DNA of 64,000 bases from Eutypella sp. D-1. Lineage: Eukaryota > Ascomycota > Sordariomycetes > Xylariales > Diatrypaceae. Of the stretch, positions 25,783 through 36,798 are shown piece after piece. Location: contig JAJTTP010000007.1 in NCBI GenBank assembly GCA_023313575.1, positions 62,001-126,000 on the forward strand, read 5' to 3'. The translations under genes and the position numbers were made by a program. The notes under the pieces were generated by a model that saw nothing but the letters and a program-made list of their open reading frames with translations, was not told the origin of the DNA and made no database searches. The first letter of the stretch is position 1; each line of letters starts with the position of its first letter.

Positions 25783-26497
25783 TTGCTTCCCTGCTTTGCC
25801 CACTTTACTAGCCTGCCTGATCGTTTGCTTCCCTGATTTCTGAGGGGTACAAAGAGATGTGTGTGGGCAGTGTGGTGAAGTCGATGAGCTGGGATGGGCT
25901 GGGTTGGGTTAAAAGGGTGGGTGGGGGGAGGGGGGCGAAGGTACCTGTCCTTCACTTTCGACTACTTTCTGTTTGCGTTGATCCCTGTTCTTTGCCGGTC
26001 TGGTCAACAGTCCTAGGATGACGGTTTGACGTGGCCACACCGTAGAGGGGTTTATAACTTACACAACGCCTTTATGCGCCAATGTGCTGAGTGTATGGCG
26101 TGGGTTGAAAGGGGGGAGTGTGGATTTCAGGCGGTCAGAACCGGGCATTGTAGGCTCAAATGTTGCTTTGTGCTGTTTTATGCCAGCTAAGCCCCGATTG
26201 CTCGTTGTTATGTTTCTCTAGCCTTTGTTGCCGCCAGGTCTTTGTCCGGGTTGGAGATTCCGGCACCCTCATTATCTAGGTTACACACACTTTCAAAGTG
26301 AGAAGATCGTATCATACAAGCTCACCGGTCCTGGAGGGGTGGATATAGAGTACATCACCCTCTGTGACATGTGGGCTGAAAGGAAAGCGTCGGCTCACCG
26401 ACTCAGTAGCTGCATGGTTCATCCATAGCTACATGCTTGTTGCTCGTCTATGATACATGTTTGGTTCTTACTCTCACTCGATAACATGCGATGCATC
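25783..26497. other. Intergenic, nothing recognised
   Basis: Upstream region of the small hydrophobic ORF and downstream region of the SDR gene. No repeat or RNA gene was seen. Confidence 0.4.
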
Positions 26498-27665
26498 CTA
26501 CTCACCGGCAGCAATAGTGTAACCACCATCGACCACAATGGTCTGGCCGTTCAAGTACTGGTTCGCTACACAGAAGAGCACGGATTGCGCCATGTCCTCA
26601 TCCTTTCCAGGACGACGCGCCGGAACTTTGCTCTCGTACTTCTTCTTGTCGATATGACTCTTCTGGTCCGAACCGCTGTCGCCAGCGGTCATCTCGCTAG
26701 GGAATACACCGGGTGCAATGGAGTTGACGCGGATCTTCAGTTCGTTGCTCGAAATCTCGGCCGCGAGCATGCGCGTCAGGTGCACAGCGGCAGCCTTGGA
26801 GGCGTTGTAGGCGAAGTGATGTTGAGCCGTTTTGACCAGACCACTGATGGAGCTGACGTTGATGACAGTGCCAGACCAACCGGGGTGTCGCTCAGATGAC
26901 TTCTGCAATAAAGGCAGGAAGGCGGTCGTCATGAAGAAGATCTGGGGCACATTGACGCGGTAGGTGTTGGTCCAGTCCTCAAAGGTTGACTTGGGATCGT
27001 CAAAGAGGTTCTCCTTCATCTCGGAGGCGGACTTGGCCTCGGTCTGGAAGGTGCTGCTGCTGATTCCGGCGTTGTTGATCAGGATACAGAGGCACTCCTC
27101 CCGCGACGAGATGTCCTTGACGAGACTGTCGATCTGCGACTTGTCCGATACGTCGCACTGAATGGGAATGATAGTACCGTCGCCCTCAGAGTATTTCTGG
27201 ACTACGGCATCGAGCTTCTCCTTGGTTCGACCAGTAATGTAGACCTTAGCACCATTGGCGACGAGCGCCTGGGTAGCCATCAAGCCAATGCCCGATCCAC
27301 CGCCTGCACATGATTCGAATGTTAGTAAACAAGTAGTTGGTCCACAAATAATACCGACCAGGGGCAGTCTTGCCTGTGATGAGCGCAACCCTGCCTTTCA
27401 GGTCCCAAAGCTTTTCGGGAGCAAAGGGGGCATTGGCACTGTTGGAAACCATTCTGACTGATTGATGTGTTAAACACGACTTTGACTTCGATGACAACGC
27501 CGTTAACAATCTAGTGGTTCTGAAGCTCAGTGGGTGTTGCGCTAGTGAAGAAATCTGAGGATAGGAGCTGGAATTCGTAGCAGCGGCACGGGAGGCGAAG
27601 TTATAGAGCTGTCGTCTATTATGGTGGGAAATACCTCGGACAGCTTGAAAAGCGGATGAAATCAT
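26498..27665 (-). CDS. Short-chain dehydrogenase/reductase with N-terminal presequence (RhlG-like)
   Basis: Exons 27374-27665 and 26498-27303 give 365 residues. Classical SDR hallmarks are present: TGxxxGIG cofactor motif at residues 97-104, CDV at 147-149, NNAG at 174-177, Asn215, catalytic Ser249, Tyr263 and Lys267 (YNASK), and a conserved C-terminus (VVDGGYTIA). The NAD(P)H-dependent oxidoreductase class is certain but the substrate is unknown; such fungal proteins are often labelled rhamnolipid-type 3-oxoacyl-ACP reductases by similarity. The 70-bp intron starts with GC rather than GT (ACAG/GCAAG), has a TACTAAC branch and a TGCAG acceptor; only this join restores the glycine motif. The first 71 residues are Arg/Ser-rich and acid-poor, like a mitochondrial presequence. 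A second in-frame ATG at 27452 (MVSNSANAPF) would give the bare enzyme. Confidence 0.9.
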
Positions 27666-28310
27666 GACGTGAGGATGAGACGTGTTTCTGCTTTGATGAA
27701 TGCATCTTCCCTAATTTCAAAGAAGGGCAATGATTTCTAAGCTTGAAATATATTTGTCTATTGAAACAACACACCGGTACGTCTGGAATATTGAGTACCA
27801 TGGAAGTGAGGAAGTCGTGACGAAATATATGAGCACTGCATCATTGAAGCTATAGTGGAGACTGGTTAGGGGCTTTCCTTATTGGCCGATCTTAGTGAAA
27901 TCTACCTGATAGGAGAAAACCGTCCGCTAAATAACGTCACAATGGATTCTAGATGTTTATTAAACATACCTGCCTAGGTAGATATATGTAATTATCGATA
28001 CTTTCTTAGATGTGGAGTTGCTTATTAAGGAGGTGGGGGATTACATACCTACTTACTCTAAGACATTCAGGCACTTGAACCCCAGTAGCAAGCTGCCTTA
28101 GCCATCGCCTATCACATGCCTCAAAAGGGGCTGGGCGAGACTTCGAAGTTCTCACAAGCACTTCCTTCGCTGCTTACGTTCGACGCCTACAGGTTTGATC
28201 TAGGTGATTATTTGAATTTGGAAATTATCTCCCATTTTGCGATTTCCTGGCATATCCCTAGATGAACAAACTGCAGTAGTAAGCCCAGCCCTTTCCCTTG
28301 CTTTCGCACC
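27666..28310. promoter_or_regulatory. Divergent promoter region between SDR and HD-domain genes
   Basis: 645 bp separates the two start codons, head to head. It contains one CTAGGTA-type motif near 27974. No other element is assigned. Confidence 0.4.
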
Positions 28311-29354
28311 ATGTCGACCCCTGTCTTCAAGGCAGGGCGTTTCCAGACCCTCGACTTCTCCCAGAAGGATCAAGTCATCGTTGAGGATGAGATACACGGC
28401 AGGCACGCGATCACGGAGCCGGTTCTTATAGAGCTGCTCGGATCCCCGGTCATGGCGCGTCTCGCCGGGGTTCACCAGCACGGCATCTCGGGTTTGCTGG
28501 GTCTGACCCCGAAGGTGACGCGCCTGGAACACTGCGTCGGCGCTTTCCTCCTCGTGCGCGTGGTAGGAGGTGCCGTGGATGAGCAGGTGGCCGCCCTGCT
28601 GCATGACGTCAGCCACACCGCCATGAGCCACGTCGTCGACTTCGCCCTGTCCGAGCCCGGCCAGAGCTTCCACGAGGTCCACAAGGAGCGCTTCATCCAG
28701 ACGACCGAACTGCCCGCTATACTCACGAGGCACGGTTTCACGGACCTGATGCCCTTACAGGAGGAGCTGTATCCCCTCGTTGAGATGCCCGCGCCCCACC
28801 TCTGCGCTGATAGGCTGGACTACTCCTTGCGGGATATCGTCGGCTTGGGGCATGTCCGGTTGGACGAGGTCCGGAGCATTATAGCCTCCCTAAAGGCTCT
28901 GCCCGACCCTACATCCCCGCACCGCCTGCTCGTGCTGCAGGACCAGGAGCTCGCGCTCCTCCTAGCTAGGGGCTACATGGCCTGCGATAGGGACGTGTGG
29001 GGCAATCCGGCCCACGGCGATCTATACACACGGACCGCCGAGCTCATGTCCTCGCTGATCAGGGGCGGTGGCGTGCGGGAGGAAGAGCTGTGGAGCCTCT
29101 CGGACGAGGCGTTTTGGGCCAGGATGCGCCAGGAGACGAACGACGAGGGCAGACGAGCCATGGACAGGCTGGAGTCCGAAGGCCTGCCGGACGAGAAGGG
29201 TCTCCCGCTTCCGCTGAATGCTAAGGTCCGCACCATAGATCCCGATGTGTGCGTATCACCCGGCGTGGCCAAGCCCTTGTCAGCTCTAGTCCCCGCATAT
29301 GCGACAGTAAGAGAGGAATATATTCTTATGCGGAAAGCTTTGTATAAACAATAG
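28311..29354 (+). CDS. HD-domain phosphohydrolase
   Basis: A single exon of 347 residues with a plain ATG start (GCACCATGTCG). The HD superfamily signature is visible: His74 (RLEH), the His98-Asp99 doublet (ALLHDVSH) and a downstream metal-ligand Asp in CADRLDYS. HD proteins are metal-dependent phosphohydrolases, often acting on nucleotides. The substrate cannot be told from sequence; the overall layout resembles uncharacterised dNTPase-like HD proteins found in fungi and bacteria. Strong G/C third-position bias throughout supports a functional gene. It is divergent from the SDR gene. Confidence 0.85.
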   Translation: MSTPVFKAGRFQTLDFSQKDQVIVEDEIHGRHAITEPVLIELLGSPVMARLAGVHQHGISGLLGLTPKVTRLEHCVGAFLLVRVVGGAVDEQVAALLHDVSHTAMSHVVDFALSEPGQSFHEVHKERFIQTTELPAILTRHGFTDLMPLQEELYPLVEMPAPHLCADRLDYSLRDIVGLGHVRLDEVRSIIASLKALPDPTSPHRLLVLQDQELALLLARGYMACDRDVWGNPAHGDLYTRTAELMSSLIRGGGVREEELWSLSDEAFWARMRQETNDEGRRAMDRLESEGLPDEKGLPLPLNAKVRTIDPDVCVSPGVAKPLSALVPAYATVREEYILMRKALYKQ

Positions 29355-29964
29355 ACCATAGAAGTCCACGCGTGCTGACTTGATCGTGTGTGATAATTGA
29401 AAACCCTTAGCTGTTTTATTTCATTGATAATTTTAATGTAGAATGGGCGAAGACGAATCCTCGAGTGATTAAAGGTAATTTAGGATTGCTGGCTGAGAAC
29501 CACATAGCTGCAGACCAGTGTGTCCCAATACGCAGAACGCCACCCTTCGGACACTTGCACCCCCTTTAGCCCATCACTCAGCCTGCTCACGAAACATCTC
29601 TTTCCAGAAGCCTGTAAATGTCCCTGGAAGTGTATACCTCGACAGCGACCAGGCTGCAAGCACGGTAATAGCACTCCGCAGCGCGCTCGAATAAGTCCGC
29701 ACAAAGCTGTTAGTTACCTGTACAAAAAGAAAGAAAAATCAATGACATACGAGAGGAAGAAACCAAGCACAAGTAATATAGTGACAGTAAATCAAGGAAT
29801 TAGAGATTTGGTTATCTACGTAAGCTCCCACGTGGACTCGAAGACGGGTGTTACTCCAAAAGAAAAAACAGAAAAAACAAGAAAAAAAAGAAACACAGAA
29901 AAAGAAAAGCTATATAATCACGACCACACAGCACAACACAGCGAAATCAAACGGAAATGGATAA
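29355..29964. other. Intergenic, nothing recognised
   Basis: AT-rich 3' region of the HD gene, including an A-rich tract at 29860-29910. Confidence 0.4.
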
Positions 29965-30186
29965 TCACGCCACTGTCAAAGACTCCCATCTCCCCCACCA
30001 CCTGCGCCTAGACGCAGGCGCAGACTGAACAACACCAGATCGCCTCATCGCCCGCTCCCTCTCCTCTCGCACCTGGCGTAGCTTCCGCTCGATGCTCACC
30101 TTGATCACGATCACGCAGATTAGGAACCGGAGGAGCGCGCGCAGCCCCGTCTTGCTGTCGCGGGGGACCTCGTGTGATGAGACCAT
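29965..30186 (-). CDS. Small basic single-helix protein, hypothetical
   Basis: 73 codons from the ATG at 30186. The N-terminus is followed by one hydrophobic segment (LLRFLICVIVIKV) and then a strongly basic tail (ERKLRQVREERERAMRR, ASRRRWW). G/C is favoured at third positions in the first 50 codons, less so at the end. I do not recognise it. It would suit a small tail- or signal-anchored membrane protein, or may be chance. Confidence 0.35.
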   Translation of the reverse strand: MVSSHEVPRDSKTGLRALLRFLICVIVIKVSIERKLRQVREERERAMRRSGVVQSAPASRRRWWGRWESLTVA

Positions 30187-31233
30187 GGCCTTGTCCTGTA
30201 GGCTGTTCGTCACGTTACTTCACGTTAAATAAGGGAGTTTGGCGTGAAGGGGGGGGGGGGGGACGTCAGGCTGTGTAGGTGTAGGTGTAGGTGTAGGTTC
30301 AAATTAAGTGTGGCGGAAAGGGGTAAGAGCCACTGGAGTAGAGTGGCGAATATACTATATATACTGAATGGATTTGCTGGGACTTCAATACAAGGGGGAG
30401 ATGTGGTGGGAGTATACACGTAATATATATACGCATACAACACTCCCATTGTTCCGAACACACGCCTTTGTCCGGGTACATCCACTGGGGTCGTAGAAGG
30501 TGGCCGGTCGGCACTTGGCTGTCCATATGCAGGAGTCCTTTCAGCGTCTAGTAGTTAAAGTAATAGTCGATTAGCCCTATGCGTGAAACCTCGAAAATCA
30601 ACGCGAAAAATTAGCTCAGAGGACCCCAGCGACCATAGGAGAGGCATAACATGGTAAATGGGAGGTATGGCAAGGCGACATTTCTAGGGCACACACACGT
30701 TGGAACAATATAGGGAACGTGTTCAGCTATGAGAACCTGTAGAAGGGCAAGATACATGTCCGAAGTCTTACCAACCAACCGTGCCACCCAAGCCTCCGTA
30801 ACATCATCCCACGCGACGATTTTGATGACAGGTCGAGATAGCTTAGCATTGATATCATTATGTCTGCGTATCCAAAACAAGAACTCCCGACTCCCGACTT
30901 CCGCGCATTGTGGCGCCGTCTTCCTTTCCGTCTGTCTCTGTGATAAAGGGGGTATCTCGTGCGGACGTTTTCATGCCTTAGACACGTATGTCGTCATCGC
31001 ATCCTCGCCTGCCTGCATTAATTACTGGTTCCGCTATTCGTTATCCGCTATTCCATAACCCAACCTCGCGAGCTTCGTAGTCATCTTCTCTTAAACATCC
31101 TGTTTTGGTGAAAACTGGACATCTACCAGCGCCTTCGGCACGTGAGCCAAAGATGAGCGGGACTGAAGTGCCCAAACACAAAGGGAAATTAGTATACATG
31201 TAGAAATTATCATAAAATGTTCGCTCATCCACT
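30187..31233. other. Intergenic with (GTAGGT)n hexamer and poly-G
   Basis: It includes a run of about 14 G at 30249-30262 and four GTAGGT units at 30274-30298. The rest shows nothing recognisable. Confidence 0.5.
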
Positions 31234-32547
31234 TTACGCGCTCGTGCTGAAATAGTAGTTCTCCCACAGGTACTCGTAGTCCTCGAGGATGCCGCCGATG
31301 AAGTTGGGTACGCGGCGGCGCACGCCGGCGACAACGCCCTTGGTGACGTTCTGGTAGAAGGCGCCCCTCATGGCCCACCAACCGGAAGCCCAGTACCGCT
31401 TGCCCCACTCCTCCTGCTCGAGGGCGGTTGTGCGCAGGTTGCCGTCCCCGCGCAGCTGACGCGCAGCCAGCTCGATGGTCAGGCCTAGGATCCAAGGAGT
31501 CCAGGACTTCTTGTCCTTGCTCCTCGCTAGGGCGATGGCGTAAACCAGCGGGGCTAGGATGTGCAAGACCTCGGCGGCCTGGGAAGAACCTGACAGGGTG
31601 TTTAGCAGCTTCGCAGCGGGCTTGATGTCATCGGCGGTCAGGACGCGACTCTGGAGGTAAGAGCTAATGTCGCGCGGATCGGGTAGGCTCGGGAGGCTGG
31701 TTCCAGTGCGCGGCATGATCCACTCCTTCTTGTGAGTGGGTTTGATAGGTACGCTGTCGTCGTCCTCGCCCATCAGCTCGCGCAGAGCAGCTCCGCCGTC
31801 GTCGTCATCCTCAGTGGGTATGGGTTCTCGTTCGGGAAGAGCGGGAGTAACAAGAGGTCTGGAACTAGTTATGCGCATGAGAAGCAGACGGCAGAAAGAC
31901 TTGATAGCCTCCAGTATTACGATGACGCGCCAACGAATCTTCTCGCCCTTCCGTTTAGCGGCCATCTCCCATAATAGCTCGGTGTATTGGACAATCTGTA
32001 GAAGCATGGCTATCCGGCGATACATCTTGCTCTTAGCAGTCCAGAAGCGGGTGTAGCGGGTATGAGGATTCGGAATGGGGACCTTGGCAGCCAGGGCGGG
32101 TATCTTGTTGACGGCAGCGCGCAAGACGGCATCATGATAAAGAGAGAGAAGTTGAACGCCAGAATGTACCGTCTCGGAGGCTATCTCGGCATCGCGAAAG
32201 CGGCCGGGTATAACGTAAGTTAGGGACCTCAAGGCGCTCTCGATCTGGGAGACCTGGTGGGCATTTTTGGTGATAAAATCGCTATACATGTTTAACCAGC
32301 TAGGAGGAGTGGTGAGAACTCTCTTGATTGGGTTTTTGTGGTTGGCGTTCCCGTTGGTATTTCCGTTGGTGTTTTCGTTGATTTTCCCGTTGATTTTCCC
32401 GTTGACGAAGCGCGACGATGGCGCGTGTGATGGATACGATGGATACGATGGATGTGATGGGTGCGACGGGTGTGATGGGTATGGTGGTTTGTTATGGTTT
32501 CCGTTGGGAAGCCCCAGAGGTTCTACTGTTGTTATTGGCGCAGACAT
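31234..32547 (-). CDS. pex16: Peroxisomal membrane protein PEX16 (peroxin-16)
   Basis: A 437-residue single-exon frame from the ATG at 32547. Pex16 works in peroxisomal membrane biogenesis and division. The family-defining segments are present: PSWLNMYSDFITKNAHQVSQ, IESALRSLTYVIPGRF, VQLLSLYHDAVLRA, RYTRFWTAKSKMYRR, TELLWEMAAKR with RWRVIVILEAIK, and a C-terminal block ending ENYYFSTSA. The start at 32547 is preferred over upstream in-frame codons because MSAPITTVEP begins the conserved-looking head. The N-terminal ~70 residues are low complexity: (Y/H)PS repeats encoded by GATGGATAC-like DNA units and an NGK/NTN tract. Neighbours do not suggest a pathway link. Confidence 0.93.
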   Translation of the reverse strand: MSAPITTVEPLGLPNGNHNKPPYPSHPSHPSHPSYPSYPSHAPSSRFVNGKINGKINENTNGNTNGNANHKNPIKRVLTTPPSWLNMYSDFITKNAHQVSQIESALRSLTYVIPGRFRDAEIASETVHSGVQLLSLYHDAVLRAAVNKIPALAAKVPIPNPHTRYTRFWTAKSKMYRRIAMLLQIVQYTELLWEMAAKRKGEKIRWRVIVILEAIKSFCRLLLMRITSSRPLVTPALPEREPIPTEDDDDGGAALRELMGEDDDSVPIKPTHKKEWIMPRTGTSLPSLPDPRDISSYLQSRVLTADDIKPAAKLLNTLSGSSQAAEVLHILAPLVYAIALARSKDKKSWTPWILGLTIELAARQLRGDGNLRTTALEQEEWGKRYWASGWWAMRGAFYQNVTKGVVAGVRRRVPNFIGGILEDYEYLWENYYFSTSA

Positions 32548-33729
32548 GATGCGCCGACGACACGGTGCACGGTCACAGTTTGTTTGACCTTTGACCGGTA
32601 TTTCTAGATGGGGGGGGGGGGGGGATTGGGGGTTGGGACGAGGAGCAACCACAGGCTACCCACTAGGTAATTAAAAAAGAATGTATTGTCTACGTAGTTA
32701 CAAGGAAAGCTATGTAAAAGAATGCAATGGTGAAGAGTACAAGAAGAGAAAAAAAAAGGACTCGATTTGAATCTAAGGTGTGTGTGTGGTAGTGGTCAGG
32801 TTATTGTGGGATGGGATGGGATTAATGAAGCTGGAGAAGAGGAGAAGAGGAGGAGGAGAAAGGCGTGATAAACGTAATGGCAAGAATGGGCGCAATAAAC
32901 GGGACATGCGGGCATTGGTATTGGTACTATTGGAGTAGTACGCGACTTGCATAAGTGTGGAAGTTGCCAATAGCGAATCTGATGCTCTCGATTAAGAAGT
33001 GCCTCGGCAATTATCACCACCATTACTGCACCATCACCACTATCTGCTTGCTATCTGCTTTAATTATTAAAATCCAATTCCAGGTTATAAGCATATTTAA
33101 TTGCACTTAATTCTAGTACTCAAATATATGCAGATACCTAGGTATCCAAGTCTCTCACTCTCTGACACTGTATGTAATGTCCATTTGTATGGAGTACTCC
33201 CTGCCCTCCGCCTGTCTTTATTTATTGCCTCCTACTGCTCCTACCAACCAGTCTTGGAAGTGGAACGCCCAATTTCAGCAACATCCGTGGATCTTCTAAA
33301 CATTATACCAAGTGGGATCACCTACATGCACGGCTCGTACCTACACAAAGGAGATTTATTATAGTGAGTCTAACCGTAATTCGGGATTTTACATCTATCC
33401 TCAGATATAAACCCCACCATTTCTACTACGAAAACAGGTCATAATCTAAACATCAAGGGCTTGTGAGAAATGATGAATAGGCGTCACTATAGAGACCCAT
33501 CATACCTCCTCATGCTATCAGACATAGATTAATCTGCGATTTATGCTTGAAATGAGTGTAAAAAAAAAATCTTCACATTTAAAAAACAGCCATCTATGAT
33601 CGATGCCCAGGCTGGACTATGGAATAACCCTAGCCCCTAACCTAGCCCCTGACGACCAACATTGGTGCATCGTAAGTCGACCAAATCATCGGGACAACGA
33701 GTTCTCCAGAAAACTGCGCCACCCACTTC
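32548..33729. other. Intergenic region upstream of pex16
   Basis: It holds a run of about 12 G near 32611-32622 close to the pex16 start, and an exact TACCTAGGTA palindrome at 33135-33144. Nothing else was recognised. Confidence 0.45.
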
Positions 33730-34766
33730 TTAACCAGTCCAGACCTTGGGGCCGGGAGGCGTGTAGGACGTGAGGCCGCCCTGGTAGATGTCGACCTGCC
33801 TACTGTCAGTTCACCCTTTCTTACAGCTTACTGATCCAACTCATGAGAGTCTTACCATGACACCCGGGTCGTTCTGCGACGCGTAGGCCGGGATCGCCGT
33901 CAAGAACTCTCCGCTGGGGACCCCGCTGCCCGATCCTTTTACGGTGAGTTGCGCGCATTCAGGGTAAAATTGCGGAGTCTATAGAAGATGCGAAGTTAGA
34001 TATGCGCCCCCCTTGCTCAGTTAAGATATCCCTGCGCGTGCATTGCGAAAGGGGCATCGTGAGGTCGCGATATCACTTACGTTGGCCTGGTGCAGCGCGA
34101 GGAGCTCGTGCCGGATCAGGTAGTCACCTATTATTTCCCTACTATCAGCAGTAGTTCCCGCATTAATATGCTTCTAAGAGTTTCTCTACTCACCAGGCTT
34201 TAGGGCCTCAGGGATCTTGCTCGACCACTCGTTGGTGTTGAGAACGATAGCGGTGCCCCAGTCTTCGCTGTTGGGGTTGGAGCCGAAGAGGCCCATTTCG
34301 TCGATCTTGAACCAGTTCTTGCCCTTGCCGTCACAGGCCCCGAATCCGCTCGGGCACGGGTACATCCAGACCATGACGGGGCCCTGCGCGTGCGTCCACT
34401 GCTTCCACACCGCCGTGATGTTCTCGCCCGCGTTGATCTCCGCCGACAGCGGCGCGTCCGTGCCCCCGTTGCACGTCATCTTCGGGTCCGTCACCGTCAT
34501 GATCGGGTTGTAGTCCGGCCATTGCCGCTGGATGATCTGCGCTCCCGGCTGGGGGGAGAAACCCTGTTGTTTTTCACACCCGTCTTCGTTCAGCATGGGA
34601 CATTCTTCACTACTAACTAGATAGGCTCGAATACTATGCTAGGAAAGTTATTTTTCCGACTTACCTCGTAGCCGGGGTACTCCTTGCCGCCGATCTTGTA
34701 ACTGGTGACCGCGCCGTGGGCGGAGACCAAGGCCGGAGCCAGAAGGAGGGCGAGCGCGGACAGCAT
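33730..34766 (-). CDS. Secreted AA9 lytic polysaccharide monooxygenase (former GH61)
   Basis: Five exons (34665-34766, 34194-34563, 34081-34127, 33856-33978, 33730-33795) give 235 residues; every junction has GT-AG ends and keeps frame. AA9 enzymes are copper monooxygenases that cleave cellulose or related beta-glucans oxidatively outside the cell. After a 16-residue signal peptide (MLSALALLLAPALVSA) the mature chain starts with His17, the N-terminal copper-brace ligand. His92 (WTHAQGPV) is the likely second ligand, and Tyr178 (QFYPEC) the axial tyrosine with the usual Gln176 and His164 (LIRHELLALH) partners. Two or more conserved Cys (65, 181) and one N-glycosylation sequon (NIT, 82) are visible. 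There is no CBM1 or GPI tail; the protein ends just after the catalytic domain (PKVWTG). Confidence 0.95.
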
Positions 34767-36798
34767 GTTGGCGCTAACACAATACAATTAACCTTTCGGC
34801 GAGGTAGACTTGAAGAATGAGTGAGGTATGCGACAAGCAGATAGTGGTTGGTTTAAGTCAGAGAGATGGTCGGCACAGAGACGGGAGAGAAAATAATTGC
34901 TACGAGGGGAGACCTTGACGGGCCATTATATCCGAATCTGCACGGCATAGTAGCTTGTATATGTCACACTCTCCTAGTACTCTTATGAGACTGAAGTCAG
35001 GAAGTATCGGTGCCCGAGTCCGGGCTCCACACCTCCCAGTACCAAAGACTGGTAATGTCAAGCCTAGTCTCGAAGGCTCCCTTGGAAGTTAAGGTTTGCT
35101 GAGCTTACTTGCTTGTCCTGTACGACGGCCTTCGGTCCGAGAAAGCAGTCCATGAACTTGTATCGAGCACCACTATGCGGGATCTATCGGGCGGAGACCA
35201 GCAGCATGACCACTCGAGCACATTTCCATTGGAGGTGCATATATTGAGCGCTTACAATAAGGCCGCTCGGACGGGATCTGGTGATAAAATTAGTAGAGGC
35301 CTTGGAGGGATGCCTTTCCGGCGTCTGCGAGATCTCAATCGCGATCTTGTGTGGAGTCCGGGGAACGTCTCGTCATTGGCCTAGACCCCTGACCTCCGAG
35401 CCAGCAACGTCTGGTTCCGAGAGCCTTATTGGGGGTTAGAGTGTATATGAAGCGGCTCCTAGCACTGCAACGTGATCGTCGTCATAAATCACCATTTAGG
35501 GGCTGGCGAGTATTACAGGCTAAATAGCGAGGATAAACTTCCCGCACGTCTACCGTCCGCCGCACCGAAATAGGAAGGCAGGGCGAAGTCCTTTAGGTCG
35601 GTTCTTCTTCGGTTACACATTCGTGGGGATTGATTAAATCCATGGTTTCATGAAAGTTGGCGGCTCGGGTTTCCAGAAAATCTGTTTCTCGATGTTTCGA
35701 GAGCTGACCTATCTTGCAAATTTACACCAACAGCTTGTCGTGTCTATACAAGGCGCCTCTTGGGATCCGGAAATAAACCATTAAGTGAAGCGATTGTCTT
35801 GGAGCGATATGTATGATCATATCATTAAGTAGGAGGGTTTGATTGGCACGTGTCACTGCACAAGCTCACCCGTACGCAAGCCCTCTCCCCGATACCGCCG
35901 GCATAAATTGTTCGTCATATGACGACACTAACTATTCTTCGCAGTCTAGGGTTTGCATAGAGTTGAATATCCAATATGCAATGGATTCCGGGACTGAGTT
36001 TCATGTGCTAGGGCACCAACTTGGCTGTAATATGCTGCTAATAGCTATTATCGTGTCAAGAGGATATTGTATCTTCCAGTGCAATTCTAGTCTTGGAGAC
36101 TGTAGTTGTTTCTGCGGCAAGTCAACTAGTGTCACTTCTACTTGCACATTATCCGCAGGCGATAACCCAATACTCCTCCGATGTCGTATTGGTATCAAAT
36201 TAAAGGCAGATGGTGAAGGGAAACGACTGCCCACCTAAACTCTTCCACCGTGCTTATACCAGTAGGCAGTGGTGTGTAAGCCAACCGGCTTCTATTCCAC
36301 GAATGCACAACTAGATCGGCCTTGAAACCCTCTGTGTCATAGACCAAGTCAGTGTTGTCAAACTTTTTACGGTTGTGCTCTCAAGAATCCTCTGCCGGAA
36401 ACATAACAACTTGAGAAGAGACGATGCTGTCTTTTCAGCTTATAATATCAGTGATGAGCCCGTTAAAGCTACCAGAGAGTTTCAGTTCGAATGTCGAACA
36501 TGGAGACAATTCTTAGTGTTAAAGGTGAGGAGGATTGCCTAGTCCTGTTTTCACACCGCAAGAACAGGTGAGTAAACAGGCAGGCCAACTTGGATGACTG
36601 CGTCTTTCGCCCTTTGAAACAGTTATGCATCGATAAATTAAATTACACCTAGTAAAATATGCAAGACGCCCTCTTGTCCAGCCTATCAAGGCCTTCATAC
36701 TAGATATACTCTCGACTGCTTCATCAAAAACCACAGAATCTCGCCCTTGCGGGTCATCCAGATCTCTACGGATAAGATCTTTCTTATGAACGAGTAAG
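34767..36798. other. 2.0 kb intergenic region
   Basis: Promoter of the AA9 gene and 3' flank of the CorA-like gene. A 131-codon plus-strand ORF at 35843-36238 has AT-rich codons and no family features, so it is not annotated. Confidence 0.4.

Noticed and set aside
30274..30298. (GTAGGT)n as a possible interstitial telomere repeat
   Set aside because: The unit is not TTAGGG and there are only four copies next to poly-G; it is better read as a microsatellite.
35843..36238. 131-codon plus-strand ORF
   Set aside because: Cys/Ser-rich by chance, AT-rich third positions, no signal peptide, no recognised motif.
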